DNA of 64,000 bases from Collinsella sp. An268 (lineage in GTDB: Bacteria > Actinomycetota > Coriobacteriia > Coriobacteriales > Coriobacteriaceae): contig NZ_NFJH01000001.1 in the NCBI RefSeq assembly GCF_002159765.1, forward strand, positions 248,001 to 312,000, written 5' to 3'. How positions within the stretch are numbered: the stretch's first letter is position 1; the number at the start of each line of letters is the position of its first letter. This document shows positions 25,549-36,262 of the stretch, piece by piece. A program made the translations under genes and the position numbers. A model generated the notes under the pieces. That model saw nothing but the letters and a program-made list of their open reading frames with translations, had not been told where the DNA came from and did not search any database.

Positions 25549-26270
25549 AGCTCTTCCACTACACGCGCGACGACTTCTACGACAACGCCATGCGCGACTA
25601 CCCGGCGGTGTTCCGCGGGTTCTATCTGGTGGTCATCGCGATCCTCTTCGTCTTCAGCAAGCTGATGTGGCGCTGGAACGTCGAGAACGCCTCCTATCTG
25701 GAACCTGAGGGCGATACCGGCTCGGTCATCATCTGCAACCACACCTCCATGGCGGAGGTCGTGTCGCTCGTGCCGCACATCGTGCGCTCGGGGCGCCGGG
25801 TTCGCCCCATCATGAAGTCGGAGTTCAACAAGAATCCCATCGTGCGCTGGTTCTTCGCGCGCGTGGGGGGCATCCCGGTGGAGCGCGGAACGGCTGATAT
25901 GAAGGCGCTGCGCCGCGCGCAGCATGCCCTGCAGCGCGGCGAGGACGTCCTCATCTTTCCCGAAGGGACGCGAATCCGCAGCGACGACCAGCCCGTGGAG
26001 GTCCACGGGGGATTCGCTCTCATGGCGCAGATGGGCAAGGCCGACATCGCCCCCATGGCGGTATGCGGATTTCGCGACGTGACGCCCGAGGGCAAGCACC
26101 TCATGCGGCCCGTCAAGACCTGGATGCGCTGCGCGCCCCGCGTGCATCTCTCCGACGCGCCGCAGGGCCTCAAGCGCTCCGAGCGACTTCAGTGGTTCGA
26201 GGACGAGGCGATCGCGCGCATGTACGGCGTGCGCGACGAGCTCCGCCGTGAGCATCCCGGCAGGAGGTAG
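25545..26270 (+). CDS. plsC: 1-acyl-sn-glycerol-3-phosphate acyltransferase
   Basis: PlsC adds the second acyl chain to make phosphatidate. The 241-residue protein has one N-terminal hydrophobic segment (about 20-38) and the acyltransferase blocks NHTSMAEV, GGIPVERG and FPEGTRIRSD. The first block normally reads H, four residues, D; here the aspartate is replaced by glutamate (H-TSMA-E). The other blocks are intact, so activity may be retained, but this is a change at a catalytic position. The GTG start overlaps the cmk stop. Confidence 0.9.
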   Translation: MKLFHYTRDDFYDNAMRDYPAVFRGFYLVVIAILFVFSKLMWRWNVENASYLEPEGDTGSVIICNHTSMAEVVSLVPHIVRSGRRVRPIMKSEFNKNPIVRWFFARVGGIPVERGTADMKALRRAQHALQRGEDVLIFPEGTRIRSDDQPVEVHGGFALMAQMGKADIAPMAVCGFRDVTPEGKHLMRPVKTWMRCAPRVHLSDAPQGLKRSERLQWFEDEAIARMYGVRDELRREHPGRR

Positions 26271-26272
26271 GC

Positions 26273-27118
26273 ATGGCATCGATCGAGATCGCGCGCCAAG
26301 CGGGCGCCTGCTACGGCGTGGAGCGCGCCCTCAAGATGGCGCTCGAGGCGGCGGCGGCTCCCAAGCAGCCCGTGCACACGCTGGGACCGCTCATCCATAA
26401 CCCCTCCGTCGTATCCGATCTCGCCGCGCGGGGCGTCGCCTCGGCGGAGACGCCGGCTGAGGCAGAGCGGGGCACGCTCGTGATTCGCGCGCACGGCGTC
26501 ACGCCCGCCGTGGTCGCCGAGGCCGAGGAGCGCGGGCTTACCGTGATCGACGCGACCTGCCCCTATGTCAAGCGCGTCCACCGCGCCGCCGCGCGCCTTA
26601 GCGAAGACGGCTACCAGGTGGTGGTCGTAGGGGAGTGCGGACATCCGGAGGTCGTCGGGATCCTCGGACACGCAGGGGAGAACGCTGTCGTCGTAAGCGA
26701 TGCGGACGATGTCGCGCGCAACGCTTACGCCGAGCGCGTCGGCGTCGTCGTCCAGACCACGCAGACGGCGGCGACGCTTTCGGCCGTGGTGGGCGCCCTC
26801 GCCGTGCGCGTGCGGGAGCTCAAGGTCGTGAACACCATCTGCGAGGCGACCGCCGAGCGTCAGGGTGCCGCGGCGGAGCTCGCAGGGCGCGCCGACGTCA
26901 TGATCGTCATCGGCGGGCGCTCCTCGGGCAACACGCGCCGTCTTGCCGAGATCTGCCAGAGCCGCTGCCCCCGCACCCATCATATCGAGGATGCCGACGA
27001 AATCGAGTCGTCCTGGCTGTCCGGCGCCTCCCTCATCGGCATTACGGCGGGCGCCTCGACCCCCGCCCAGCAGATCGAGCGCACGCGCGAGCGCGTCGAG
27101 GCGCTGATGGACGCATGA
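26273..27118 (+). CDS. ispH: 4-hydroxy-3-methylbut-2-enyl diphosphate reductase (IspH)
   Basis: The last MEP-pathway enzyme, producing IPP and DMAPP. The 281-residue protein keeps the three cluster cysteines: C13 (GACYGV), C96 (DATCPYV) and C188 (NTICEAT). The histidine and glutamate blocks TLGPLIHNP, RAHGV, GHPEVVGI and GGRSSGNTRRL are also present. AGGAGGTAGGC precedes the ATG. The stop overlaps the next start (ATGA). Confidence 0.97.
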   Translation: MASIEIARQAGACYGVERALKMALEAAAAPKQPVHTLGPLIHNPSVVSDLAARGVASAETPAEAERGTLVIRAHGVTPAVVAEAEERGLTVIDATCPYVKRVHRAAARLSEDGYQVVVVGECGHPEVVGILGHAGENAVVVSDADDVARNAYAERVGVVVQTTQTAATLSAVVGALAVRVRELKVVNTICEATAERQGAAAELAGRADVMIVIGGRSSGNTRRLAEICQSRCPRTHHIEDADEIESSWLSGASLIGITAGASTPAQQIERTRERVEALMDA

Positions 27119-28524
27119 GCGGCGTCGGCGATACCCCGTATGCTCAGGGCGGCGCCGGGTACGGGGACCCTCAGCCCGCGCCTGCTGAGGGAGCGCCCCT
27201 CGGGGGCCGTGTCGCCGCGGTGCGCGAGAACTCGCCCGCGTGGGACGCCGGCATCGAGCCCTCTATGGTCGTCACCAAGGTGGAGGGGGAGCCGCTCACC
27301 GACATGGTCACTTGGCTCTGGCAGGCAGATGACGACGCCGTCGACCTTGTCGTCTACGACCCGCGGGACGGTTCGTACAACCCCTGCACCCTCGAGCGGT
27401 TCCCCGGCGAGGACTGGGGCATCGAGTTCGACGGCGCGGTGTTCGACGGCATGCGCACCTGCGTGAACGGCTGCGTCTTCTGCTTTATGACCATGCTGCC
27501 CGCGCACATGCGCGATTCGCTCTATATCCGTGATGACGATTACCGCCTGAGTTTTCTCCAGGGCAACTTCGTCACGCTCACCAACGTCACGGACGCCGAG
27601 GCAGACCGGATCGTCGCTTGTCAGCTCAGCCCGATGAACGTCTCGCTGCATGCGGTCTCGCCCGACGTGCGCCGCCGCCTCATGGGCAAGAACGCATCGC
27701 GAGGCATCGAGGTGCTCGAGCGCCTCATGGGGGCAGGGATCGAGATCCACGCGCAGATCGTGCTGTGCCCGGGCCTCAACGACGGCGACGAGCTCGCTCG
27801 CACGCTCGCCTACGCCGAGGCCCACCCCGCCATCACGAGCCTGGGCATCGTCCCGCTCGGCTACACGAAGTTCCAGAAGCGATTCTCCTCCTCATATTCC
27901 GATGACCCAGCCTCCGCGCGCGCCGTCATCGATATGGTCCGCCCGTATCAGGAGCGCGCCCGTGCACGCACGGGTCGCACCGTGTTCCAGCTCTCCGACG
28001 AGTTCTACCTCGATGCGGGTATAGAGGTGCCGCCCGCGGCATGGTACGACGGATACCCCCAGTTCTACGACGGCATCGGCATGGTGCGCTCTTATCTTGA
28101 CGATACGCATCGCCTGCTCTCCGAGGAGGGGGAGCGTCTGGCTCACGTCGCCATGCAGCTTGAGGAGCGCGCGCTTACCCTCGTTGCGGTATCGGGAGAG
28201 GCCGCGCGCGATACGGTCGCGGGCTTCGTAGAGGCGCGCCCGCTTTGCGGTCGGGTGCTTGCCATCGAGAACCGCTACTTCGGCGGAAACGTAGACGTGA
28301 CGGGGCTGATCTGCGGATGCGACCTTATCGAGCAGCTTCCCGGCGACCTCACCGGTGTTATGCTCTTTCTGCCGGACGTGATGTTCAACGCAGACGGGCT
28401 CACCTTGGACGGCTATCATCGTGATGACCTGTTGGACCGCCTGGCCGCGCGCGGCGCCGTGGCATACGTAGCCGCCACGCTCCCGCACGACCTTCTCAAC
28501 GCTATCGAGGGCGCACTTGCCTAG
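27115..28524 (+). CDS. DUF512 radical SAM protein with N-terminal PDZ-like domain
   Basis: A 469-residue protein. An N-terminal PDZ-like domain (about 30-100, GGRVAAVRENSPAWDAGIEP) is followed by a radical SAM-like core with the cysteine motif CVNGCVFCF, then the DUF512 region with YGYPQFYDGIGMV-like and YFGGNVDVTGL segments. Members of this family lie next to der in many Gram-positive and cyanobacterial genomes, as here. The biochemical function is not established; a link to ribosome assembly through der is an inference from neighbourhood only. The ATG at 27115 overlaps ispH. Confidence 0.88.
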   Translation: MSGVGDTPYAQGGAGYGDPQPAPAEGAPLGGRVAAVRENSPAWDAGIEPSMVVTKVEGEPLTDMVTWLWQADDDAVDLVVYDPRDGSYNPCTLERFPGEDWGIEFDGAVFDGMRTCVNGCVFCFMTMLPAHMRDSLYIRDDDYRLSFLQGNFVTLTNVTDAEADRIVACQLSPMNVSLHAVSPDVRRRLMGKNASRGIEVLERLMGAGIEIHAQIVLCPGLNDGDELARTLAYAEAHPAITSLGIVPLGYTKFQKRFSSSYSDDPASARAVIDMVRPYQERARARTGRTVFQLSDEFYLDAGIEVPPAAWYDGYPQFYDGIGMVRSYLDDTHRLLSEEGERLAHVAMQLEERALTLVAVSGEAARDTVAGFVEARPLCGRVLAIENRYFGGNVDVTGLICGCDLIEQLPGDLTGVMLFLPDVMFNADGLTLDGYHRDDLLDRLAARGAVAYVAATLPHDLLNAIEGALA

Positions 28525-28546
28525 CGCGCCCGGCAAAGGAGCATAT

Positions 28547-29881
28547 ATGAAACCGATCGTCGCCGTCGTCGGCCGCCCCAACGTGGGCAAGTCGACCCTG
28601 GTGAATCGTTTGGCGGAGACCGCCGACGCCATCGTGCACGAGAGCCGCGGCGTCACGCGCGACCGCAGCTACCATGACGCCGACTGGAACGGCCGCCATT
28701 TCACCCTTATCGACACCGGCGGCATCGAGCCCTTGAAGAGCGACGACGTCTTTGCCGCCAGCATCCGCGACCAGGCGCTCGCCGGCGCCGAGGAGGCGGA
28801 CGCCATCCTCTTCGTCGTCGACGGTTCGGTCGGCGTCACCGAGGAGGACGAGACGGTCGCCCGCCTGCTCAAGCGCGTCAAGAAACCAACGTTTCTCCTC
28901 GTCAACAAACTTGATAACCCTGACCGGGAGCAGGAGCGCCTTTGGGAGTTCTACTCGCTCGGCGTAGGCGACCCCATCCCCATATCCGCCACGCACGGTC
29001 ACGGCACGGGCGACCTGCTCGACGACCTCATCGCTGTGCTTCCCGAGGAGACCGTCGACGAGGACGACTATCCCGAGGCGCTCGGCGTCGCCATCATCGG
29101 CAGGCCCAATGCGGGCAAGTCCTCGCTCTTCAACAAGATCATCGGCCGCGAGCGCTCCATCGTCTCCGACGTCGCGGGCACCACGCGCGACGCCATCGAC
29201 ACGATCGTCGAACGCGACGGGCGCCGCTACCGGCTCGTCGACACCGCCGGCATCCGCAAGAAGAGCACGGTATACGAGAACATCGAGTACTACTCCATGG
29301 TCCGCGGCCTGCGCGCCATCGACCGCGCCGACGTGGCGCTCCTCGTCGTGGACTCCTCGGTGGGCGTAACTGAGCAGGACCAGAAGGTCGCGAACCTCGC
29401 CATCGAGCGCGGATGCGCCCTGGTGGTGCTTCTCAACAAATGGGACTTGCTCACCGACGACCGAGCCCGTGAGCAAGTGATGGAGACGGTCGACCGGCGG
29501 CTGACGATGGCTCCGTGGGCCGAGTTCCTGCGCATCTCCGCCCTCACCGGCCGCTCCGTCGAGAAGATCTGGGCGATGGTCGACAGCGCGGCAGAACACC
29601 GCGCGCAGAAGCTCTCCACGGCCCGCCTGAACCAGTTCCTCACCGACCTGCGCGAATTCGGGCACACCGTCGTCGACGGCAAGCGCCGTCTGCGCATGCA
29701 CTACGTCACCCAGACCGGAGTCGAGCCGCCCGCGTTCACCTTCTTCGTGAACCATCCCGACCTCGTGAACGATACCTATGCGCGCTACATCGAGAACCGC
29801 ATGCGCGAGAAGTTCGAGCTCAAGGGCACGCCCGTACGCCTGCGCTTCCGCGCGAAGACCGCCGACAAGGCAGGTGACTAG
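28547..29881 (+). CDS. der: Ribosome biogenesis GTPase Der (EngA)
   Basis: A 444-residue protein with two tandem GTPase domains. Domain 1 has GRPNVGKSTLVNRL, DTGG and NKLD. Domain 2 has GRPNAGKSSLFNKI, DTAGI and NKWD. A C-terminal KH-like domain ends the protein. Der is needed for 50S assembly. The ATG at 28547 follows AAAGGAG; an in-frame start ten codons upstream lacks such a site. plsY follows after two bases. Confidence 0.97.
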   Translation: MKPIVAVVGRPNVGKSTLVNRLAETADAIVHESRGVTRDRSYHDADWNGRHFTLIDTGGIEPLKSDDVFAASIRDQALAGAEEADAILFVVDGSVGVTEEDETVARLLKRVKKPTFLLVNKLDNPDREQERLWEFYSLGVGDPIPISATHGHGTGDLLDDLIAVLPEETVDEDDYPEALGVAIIGRPNAGKSSLFNKIIGRERSIVSDVAGTTRDAIDTIVERDGRRYRLVDTAGIRKKSTVYENIEYYSMVRGLRAIDRADVALLVVDSSVGVTEQDQKVANLAIERGCALVVLLNKWDLLTDDRAREQVMETVDRRLTMAPWAEFLRISALTGRSVEKIWAMVDSAAEHRAQKLSTARLNQFLTDLREFGHTVVDGKRRLRMHYVTQTGVEPPAFTFFVNHPDLVNDTYARYIENRMREKFELKGTPVRLRFRAKTADKAGD

Positions 29882-29883
29882 CC

Positions 29884-30552
29884 ATGGCTGACGGCATGAG
29901 CGCGGCGGTTCTCTACACCGCCATCACCATGGTCGCATCCTACCTCGTGTGCGGCATCCCCTTCGGGAAGATCATCATCGCGCTCACCATGCACAAGGAC
30001 ATCCAGAAGGAGGGTTCCGGCAACATCGGCACCACGAACGCCCTGCGCGTGGGCGGCCCCAAAGTCGCCGCCCTTACCCTTGCCTTCGACCTCCTCAAGG
30101 GCATGGTCTGCGTCATGGTGTTCCGCGATGTCGTCATCGGCGGCAACTCGTGGACGCCCGACGTGCCCGTCGACCTCATGGTCGCCCTCGTAGCGCTCTC
30201 CGCGCTCTACGGCCACATCTTCTCTCCGTACCTCAAGTTCCACGGGGGCAAGGGCATCGCCACGGGCGTGGGCATCCTCTTCGGCTTCTGCTGGCCGCTC
30301 GCCCTCATCCATCTCGCCATCTTCATCGTGCTCGTCGCGCTCACGCGCTACGTGTCCGTGGGCTCCATCGCCACAGCAGCCGTGGTACCCCTGACCGTGC
30401 ACCTTGCGTTCCCATACCTGCCCCTCGCCGCGCTCGCGGTCTGGGCGCTGCTGGGGTGGACCGTCGTGTGGGCGCATCGAGGAAACATCAGCCGCCTGCG
30501 CGCGGGTACGGAATCGAAGCTCTCGTTCAAGAAGAAAGGGGAGCCCAAGTGA
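29884..30552 (+). CDS. plsY: Acyl-phosphate:glycerol-3-phosphate acyltransferase PlsY
   Basis: PlsY transfers an acyl chain from acyl-phosphate to glycerol-3-phosphate in the membrane, the first step of phosphatidate synthesis. The 222-residue protein has about five membrane segments and the three conserved motifs: GSGNIGTTNALRVGG, HIFSPYLKFHGGKGIATGVG and the C-terminal WAHRGNISRLRAGTESKL. It is followed by gpsA, whose product makes its substrate; their ends overlap. Confidence 0.96.
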   Translation: MADGMSAAVLYTAITMVASYLVCGIPFGKIIIALTMHKDIQKEGSGNIGTTNALRVGGPKVAALTLAFDLLKGMVCVMVFRDVVIGGNSWTPDVPVDLMVALVALSALYGHIFSPYLKFHGGKGIATGVGILFGFCWPLALIHLAIFIVLVALTRYVSVGSIATAAVVPLTVHLAFPYLPLAALAVWALLGWTVVWAHRGNISRLRAGTESKLSFKKKGEPK

Positions 30553-31568
30553 AGATAACGGTCATCGGCGCCGGCTCATGGGGCACGGCAATCGCAGGCG
30601 TGGCGGCAGCTCACGCCGACGAAGTCGAGCTCTGGTCGTTTGACGAGGAGTCGACGCGCGGCATCAACGAACGCCACGTGAACCCGCTCTACCTCAGCGA
30701 TTACGAGCTTCCTGAGAACGTCACCGCCTCGGGATCCTATGCGGACGCGCTTGCCGGGGCCGACGGGATCATCGTCGTCGTGCCCTCGCCCTTCATCCGC
30801 TCGACCATCCGCGGCGCGGCGCCCGACATCGCTAAGGACACGCCCGTCCTCTGCCTCACGAAGGGCATCGAGGCCGGTACGGGGGCCCTCATGAGCGAGG
30901 TCGTCGCCGACGAGATCGGGCGCCCCGAGCGCGTGGCGGCCCTTTCCGGACCCAATCATGCCGAGGAGATCTGCCGCGGCAGCCTCTCCGCCGCCGTGGT
31001 AGCCTCCCCGGACCCCGTCGTCGCGGAGTTCTTCAAGACCCTCCTCATCTCGCCGGTCTTTCGCATCTACACCTCGCAGGACATGATCGGCGTCGAGACA
31101 TGCGCCGCCGTGAAGAACGTCATCGCCATCGTCTGCGGCATCGCCGCCGGTGTGGGATACGGAGACAACACGCTCGCCCTCATCATGACGCGCGGCCTCG
31201 CCGAGATCAGCCGCATCGTGTCCGCCCGCGGCGGGGATCCCATGACCTGCATGGGTCTTGCCGGCATGGGCGACCTCGTGGCAACGTGCACCTCGCCGCA
31301 TTCCCGCAACCGCTCCTTCGGCGTCGCGTTCGCCCAAGGAGAGTCGCTCGATGAGTACCAGAGGCGCACCCATATGGTGGTCGAGGGCGCCGCCGCGGCG
31401 CGCAGCACCGCCGAGCTCGCCCGTGCGCTCGGCGTCGACGCGCCCCTCACCTTCGCGCTCGAGAACACGCTCTACCACGGCATGGGTATCGACGAGGCCC
31501 TCGGCATCCTCACCGACCGGTTCCCCACAGAAGAGTTCTACGGCATCACTCCCACGGAAAGAGGCTAA
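30549..31568 (+). CDS. gpsA: Glycerol-3-phosphate dehydrogenase [NAD(P)+]
   Basis: GpsA makes sn-glycerol-3-phosphate for phospholipids. The 339-residue protein begins with the nucleotide-binding motif ITVIGAGSWGTAIAG. It contains TKGIEAGTG, LSGPNHAEEI, the catalytic lysine block CAAVKNVIAI and GLAGMGDLVATCTSPHSRNR. The GTG start overlaps the plsY stop, which couples the substrate-producing and substrate-using enzymes. Confidence 0.97.
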   Translation: MKITVIGAGSWGTAIAGVAAAHADEVELWSFDEESTRGINERHVNPLYLSDYELPENVTASGSYADALAGADGIIVVVPSPFIRSTIRGAAPDIAKDTPVLCLTKGIEAGTGALMSEVVADEIGRPERVAALSGPNHAEEICRGSLSAAVVASPDPVVAEFFKTLLISPVFRIYTSQDMIGVETCAAVKNVIAIVCGIAAGVGYGDNTLALIMTRGLAEISRIVSARGGDPMTCMGLAGMGDLVATCTSPHSRNRSFGVAFAQGESLDEYQRRTHMVVEGAAAARSTAELARALGVDAPLTFALENTLYHGMGIDEALGILTDRFPTEEFYGITPTERG

Positions 31569-31571
31569 CCC

Positions 31572-32249
31572 ATGACGCACCCCATCCGGATCGCACCCTC
31601 CATACTCTCAGTCAACTTGGGCCACCTCGCCCACAGCCTTGAGAGCATCAGCTGCGCCGATTACGTACATATCGACGTCATGGACGGGCACTTCACCCCC
31701 AACCTCACCTTCGGTCCCGAGATGGTGCGCGCCTGCAAGGGGTTGACCGACCTGCCGCTTGACGTGCACCTTATGATCACGAACCCCGACGAGACCATCG
31801 ACTGGTACATCGATGCCGGCGCCGACCTCGTCACCGTCCACTACGAGACCGCCTCGCACCTGAACCGCGTCGTGAACCACATCAAGAGCCGCGGCATCAA
31901 GGCGGGCGTTGTGCTCAACCCCTCGACGCCGGTGTGCATGCTCGAGGACATCATCGACGATGTCGATGTGGTCATGCTCATGAGCGTGAACCCGGGATTC
32001 AGCGGTCAGAGCTTCATCGAGGGCACCGTGGCGAAGCTCCGTAAGCTCACCGAGCTCTGCCGCGCCCATGACGCAGACCCGCTCATCGAGGTCGACGGCG
32101 GCATCTCGCTCGCCACCATCGATCGCGTCGTCGCGGCCGGCGCCAACCTGCTCGTAGCGGGCTCAGCCGTCTTCGGTGCCGACGACCCCGCCCAGATGGT
32201 GCGCGACCTGCGCGACGCCGGCGAGGCCGCGCGCGCTCCGCGCGCATAG
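31572..32249 (+). CDS. rpe: Ribulose-phosphate 3-epimerase
   Basis: Rpe interconverts ribulose 5-phosphate and xylulose 5-phosphate in the pentose phosphate pathway. The 225-residue TIM-barrel protein shows APSILSVN, HIDVMDGHFTPNLTFG, DVHLMITNP, VMSVNPGFSGQSF-type block (MLMSVNPGFSGQSF) and EVDGGIS, covering the metal and catalytic residues. Xylulose 5-phosphate is also a source for MEP-pathway input, but a direct link is not shown. It starts three bases after gpsA. Confidence 0.97.
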   Translation: MTHPIRIAPSILSVNLGHLAHSLESISCADYVHIDVMDGHFTPNLTFGPEMVRACKGLTDLPLDVHLMITNPDETIDWYIDAGADLVTVHYETASHLNRVVNHIKSRGIKAGVVLNPSTPVCMLEDIIDDVDVVMLMSVNPGFSGQSFIEGTVAKLRKLTELCRAHDADPLIEVDGGISLATIDRVVAAGANLLVAGSAVFGADDPAQMVRDLRDAGEAARAPRA

Positions 32250-32257
32250 GGCCCCTG

Positions 32258-33421
32258 ATGGCCGACGTCGCCCCAATCGTCAACCTCGACTTCGCCGCCT
32301 CAACGCCTCTCAGGCACGAGGCGCGCGAGGCGGAGCGCACCTACGATGCCTCACCGATCGCGGGCGCGAACCCCAACGCGCTGCACCGCCTCGGACGCGC
32401 CGCCGCGCAGTCACTCGAGGAGGCACGGCGCTCTATAGCCCGGTCGCTCGGTGCGCGCATCAGGCCCTCCGAGGTGGTACTCACCGGAGGCGGCACGGAG
32501 GCGGACCAGCTCGCCCTGCTGGGGATCGCCGAGGGCGTGCGCGAGCGCGACCGTACGCGCACGCGCGTGGTCGTCTCCGCTATCGAGCACGACGCGATCC
32601 TCGACAACCTGCCGCTCCTGCGCGCCGCCGGCTTTGAGACCGCGCTCGTGTACCCCAACCGGCAGGGCGTTGTCGAGCCGGGGGCGCTGCGGGACCTCAT
32701 GGGCCGCGACGTCGCCCTCGTCTCCATCATGCTCGCCAACAACGAAACGGGCGTCATCCAGCCCGTGCGCGAGCTCGCCGCCGTAGCCCACGAGGCGGGT
32801 GCCCGCATCCACACCGATGCCATCCAGGGATACCTGCACATCCCCTTCGATGTGGGGGAGCTCGGCGTCGACGCCCTGTCCCTCGCCGGCCACAAGGTCG
32901 GTGGACCGGTCTCGACGGGCGCGCTCTACCTCGCCTCACGCACGCCGCTGCGTCCGCGCGTCTTCGGAGGCGGACAGGAGGCGGGACGCCGTGCGGGGAC
33001 GCAGGATGTGCGCGGTGCGCTCGCCCTGGCGGCCGTGGCCCGCGCGCTCGGCCCGCATGTCGCCGAGGAGAGATGTCGCGTCGGGGCCCTTGCCGACGAC
33101 CTCTACCGGCGCCTCCTCTCGCATCCTCGAATCCGTGCGAGCATGGGGGATCCCTTTCAGGTGGACCGCCTGCCCGGTATCGTCTCGGTGCTCATCGAGG
33201 GCGCCGACAGCCAGGAGCTCGTGCTTAGGCTCGATGCCGCCGGTTTCGCCGTCTCCGCGGGGTCTGCCTGCTCGAGCGGCTCCACCGCGGCGAGCCACGT
33301 CCTTCGGGCCATGGGTCTCACCGCAGATGAGGCGGCGGGCTCGCTGCGCATCTCGTTCGATGACCGCGTCGACCCCTCGTCGCTCACGCGGTTTGCCGAT
33401 GTTCTCCGCGATATGGTGTAG
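32258..33421 (+). CDS. Cysteine desulfurase (NifS/IscS-like, class V aminotransferase)
   Basis: A PLP enzyme of 387 residues that takes sulfur from cysteine for Fe-S clusters or tRNA thiolation. The PLP lysine is in SLAGHKVGGPVSTGALY and the sulfur-accepting cysteine is in GSACSSGS. NNETGVIQPV, HTDAIQ and GGGQEAGRRAGTQD are family blocks. The short loop around the active cysteine resembles the NifS/IscS group. No iscU or mnmA is adjacent. The window also contains many users of sulfur or Fe-S clusters (ispG, ispH, miaB, rimO). Confidence 0.93.
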   Translation: MADVAPIVNLDFAASTPLRHEAREAERTYDASPIAGANPNALHRLGRAAAQSLEEARRSIARSLGARIRPSEVVLTGGGTEADQLALLGIAEGVRERDRTRTRVVVSAIEHDAILDNLPLLRAAGFETALVYPNRQGVVEPGALRDLMGRDVALVSIMLANNETGVIQPVRELAAVAHEAGARIHTDAIQGYLHIPFDVGELGVDALSLAGHKVGGPVSTGALYLASRTPLRPRVFGGGQEAGRRAGTQDVRGALALAAVARALGPHVAEERCRVGALADDLYRRLLSHPRIRASMGDPFQVDRLPGIVSVLIEGADSQELVLRLDAAGFAVSAGSACSSGSTAASHVLRAMGLTADEAAGSLRISFDDRVDPSSLTRFADVLRDMV

Positions 33422-33455
33422 GGTATCCCCGCATCTTGGAAAGGAGCTGAAGCGC

Positions 33456-34265
33456 ATGCTCGTCAAAGAGCTCGAGTCCCGGCTCTTCGCGCGTTTTCCC
33501 GTCTCGGATGCCGAGCCGTGGGACCATGTGGGCCTATCGGTCGGCGACCCCGAGGCGCAGGTGGCGGGCGTCGCCTGCGCCCTCGACCCGACGCCCGCCC
33601 ACGTGGAGGCGGCCGCGGCCCGGGGGGCGAACGTCCTCATCACGCACCATCCGGTCTATCTGAAGGCGCCCGACACCTTTAGCCCGGTTCCCGGCGCCTC
33701 GACGCCCATGGCTGCGGCAACGGTGTGGGCCGCCGTGAAAAGCGGCGTCGCGATTCTCTCGTTTCACACGAACCTCGACCGCTCGGTCGAAGCGCGCCGC
33801 TGCCTCGCGGGCCTCATGGGGGCCGTGCCGGTGAGCTCTTTGGAGCATCCCCGCGACCCCGAAGCACCGGGGCTAGGCGCCCTTATCGACACGCGCCCCG
33901 TGCTCTTGGACGATCTTGCAGGTCGGGCGGCCACGGCATTTATGAGCGTTCCGCGCATCTGGCGGGCAAGCGATATGCCCGTCACGCGCTACGCCCTTCT
34001 CGGCGGATCTCTCGGCGACGTGGGCGCATACGCCCTTGCGGACGGCGCGGGAGCCGTCATCTGCGGCGAAGCCGGCTATCATGTCTGCCAGGACTTGACG
34101 GCGCGCGGCTGCTCGGTGATACTCATCGGCCACGATGCGTCTGAGCTGCCGTTTGCGTCGGTCCTCGCCGCCTGTGCGCGTGAAGCGGGCGTTCAGACGG
34201 AGCAGGTTAGTATACTTAACGAGCATCGCCAATGGCGTTCCTATCGGGAAGAGGAGATTCGATGA
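33456..34265 (+). CDS. Nif3-like dinuclear metal centre protein
   Basis: A 269-residue member of the Nif3/YqfO family. Metal-binding histidines are visible in VLITHHPVYLK and FHTNLD, with a C-terminal GEAGYHVCQD and LIGHDASELPF. It lacks the extra domain inserted in YqfO of Bacillus, so it is the short form. The ATG at 33456 follows AAAGGAG. The family is sometimes annotated as GTP cyclohydrolase type 1, a claim that is not secure. It overlaps the next gene (ATGA). Confidence 0.92.
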   Translation: MLVKELESRLFARFPVSDAEPWDHVGLSVGDPEAQVAGVACALDPTPAHVEAAAARGANVLITHHPVYLKAPDTFSPVPGASTPMAAATVWAAVKSGVAILSFHTNLDRSVEARRCLAGLMGAVPVSSLEHPRDPEAPGLGALIDTRPVLLDDLAGRAATAFMSVPRIWRASDMPVTRYALLGGSLGDVGAYALADGAGAVICGEAGYHVCQDLTARGCSVILIGHDASELPFASVLAACAREAGVQTEQVSILNEHRQWRSYREEEIR

Positions 34266-34977
34266 CCCCCGCTGCGATTCTTATGAAGATGCAAGAACTC
34301 GACCTCGCCCTCGATCGAGATGAGCAGACCCTGCGCGAGCTGCCCGCGCTCAAGGAGCTCGCCCGCAAGCGCGCGGCCTATCAGAAGCTCAAGAGCGAGG
34401 AGGCGCGTCTACTGGGTGTGCGCAAGGATCTCGAGGCGGAGATCGAGGACCTCGTTGCCGAGCAGAAGGCGACGGAGGACGAGGTGACCATCACCCAGGA
34501 AGACGCCCAGCGCCTTAAGGACTACCGCGAGGTGCAGGCGCTGGAGGTCGAGCTCTCCGATCTGGCCAAGAAGCTCGATAAGATTGCCTTCTCTTTGAAC
34601 GACAAGCGCCGCGCCCTCGCCGAGGCTCGGGAGCGCGAGACCAAGGTGTCGCAGTATACGCAGAAGTTCGAGGAGAGCCTCATCGCCGAGGCGCAGGCCA
34701 CCAAGGAGGCGGCCACCGAAGTGCAGGAGCGCGTCGCCTCCGCACGCCGCGAGCGAGAGGCTTGCGCCGCTAACATCGACGAGGGGCTGCTGCAGCGCTA
34801 CACCGCCTCCGTGCGCGCGCACCACGGCATCGGCGTCGAGGTGCTACACGGCGACACACCCTCCGTCTGCCGCATGAAGCTGACCGAGGCCTCGCTCGAC
34901 GACCTCGTCCGCGAGGGGGATATCGCCACGTGCCCGTACTGCGGCCGTCTCCTGCTTCGAGAGGAGCCTGAGCGCGC

Positions 34978-34981
<4 letters not shown>
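34262..34981 (+). CDS. Coiled-coil protein with C-terminal zinc ribbon (CT398-like)
   Basis: A 239-residue protein, almost entirely charged coiled coil (about 10-180) followed by a zinc-ribbon-like end. Family members near nif3 carry two CxxC pairs. Here the second pair is intact (TCPYCGRLLL), but the first has only its second cysteine (SVCRMKLTEA), with proline where the first should be. Zinc binding may therefore be weakened or changed. The Nif3-zinc ribbon pair is conserved in many bacteria; function is unknown. Confidence 0.88.
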
Positions 34982-36201
<1,220 letters not shown>

Positions 36202-36228
36202 CTCCTGTGGTGAATCGCAAAATAGTCC

Positions 36229-36257
36229 TTGCATTCACCGGAAGAGTTGAGTAAAGT
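36229..36257 (+). promoter_or_regulatory. Promoter of tRNA-Pro
   Basis: TTGCAT (36229-36234), 17 bases and TAAAGT (36252-36257) lie 31 bases upstream of the tRNA. Transcription would begin near 36264. Confidence 0.72.
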
Positions 36258-36262
36258 ATCAC

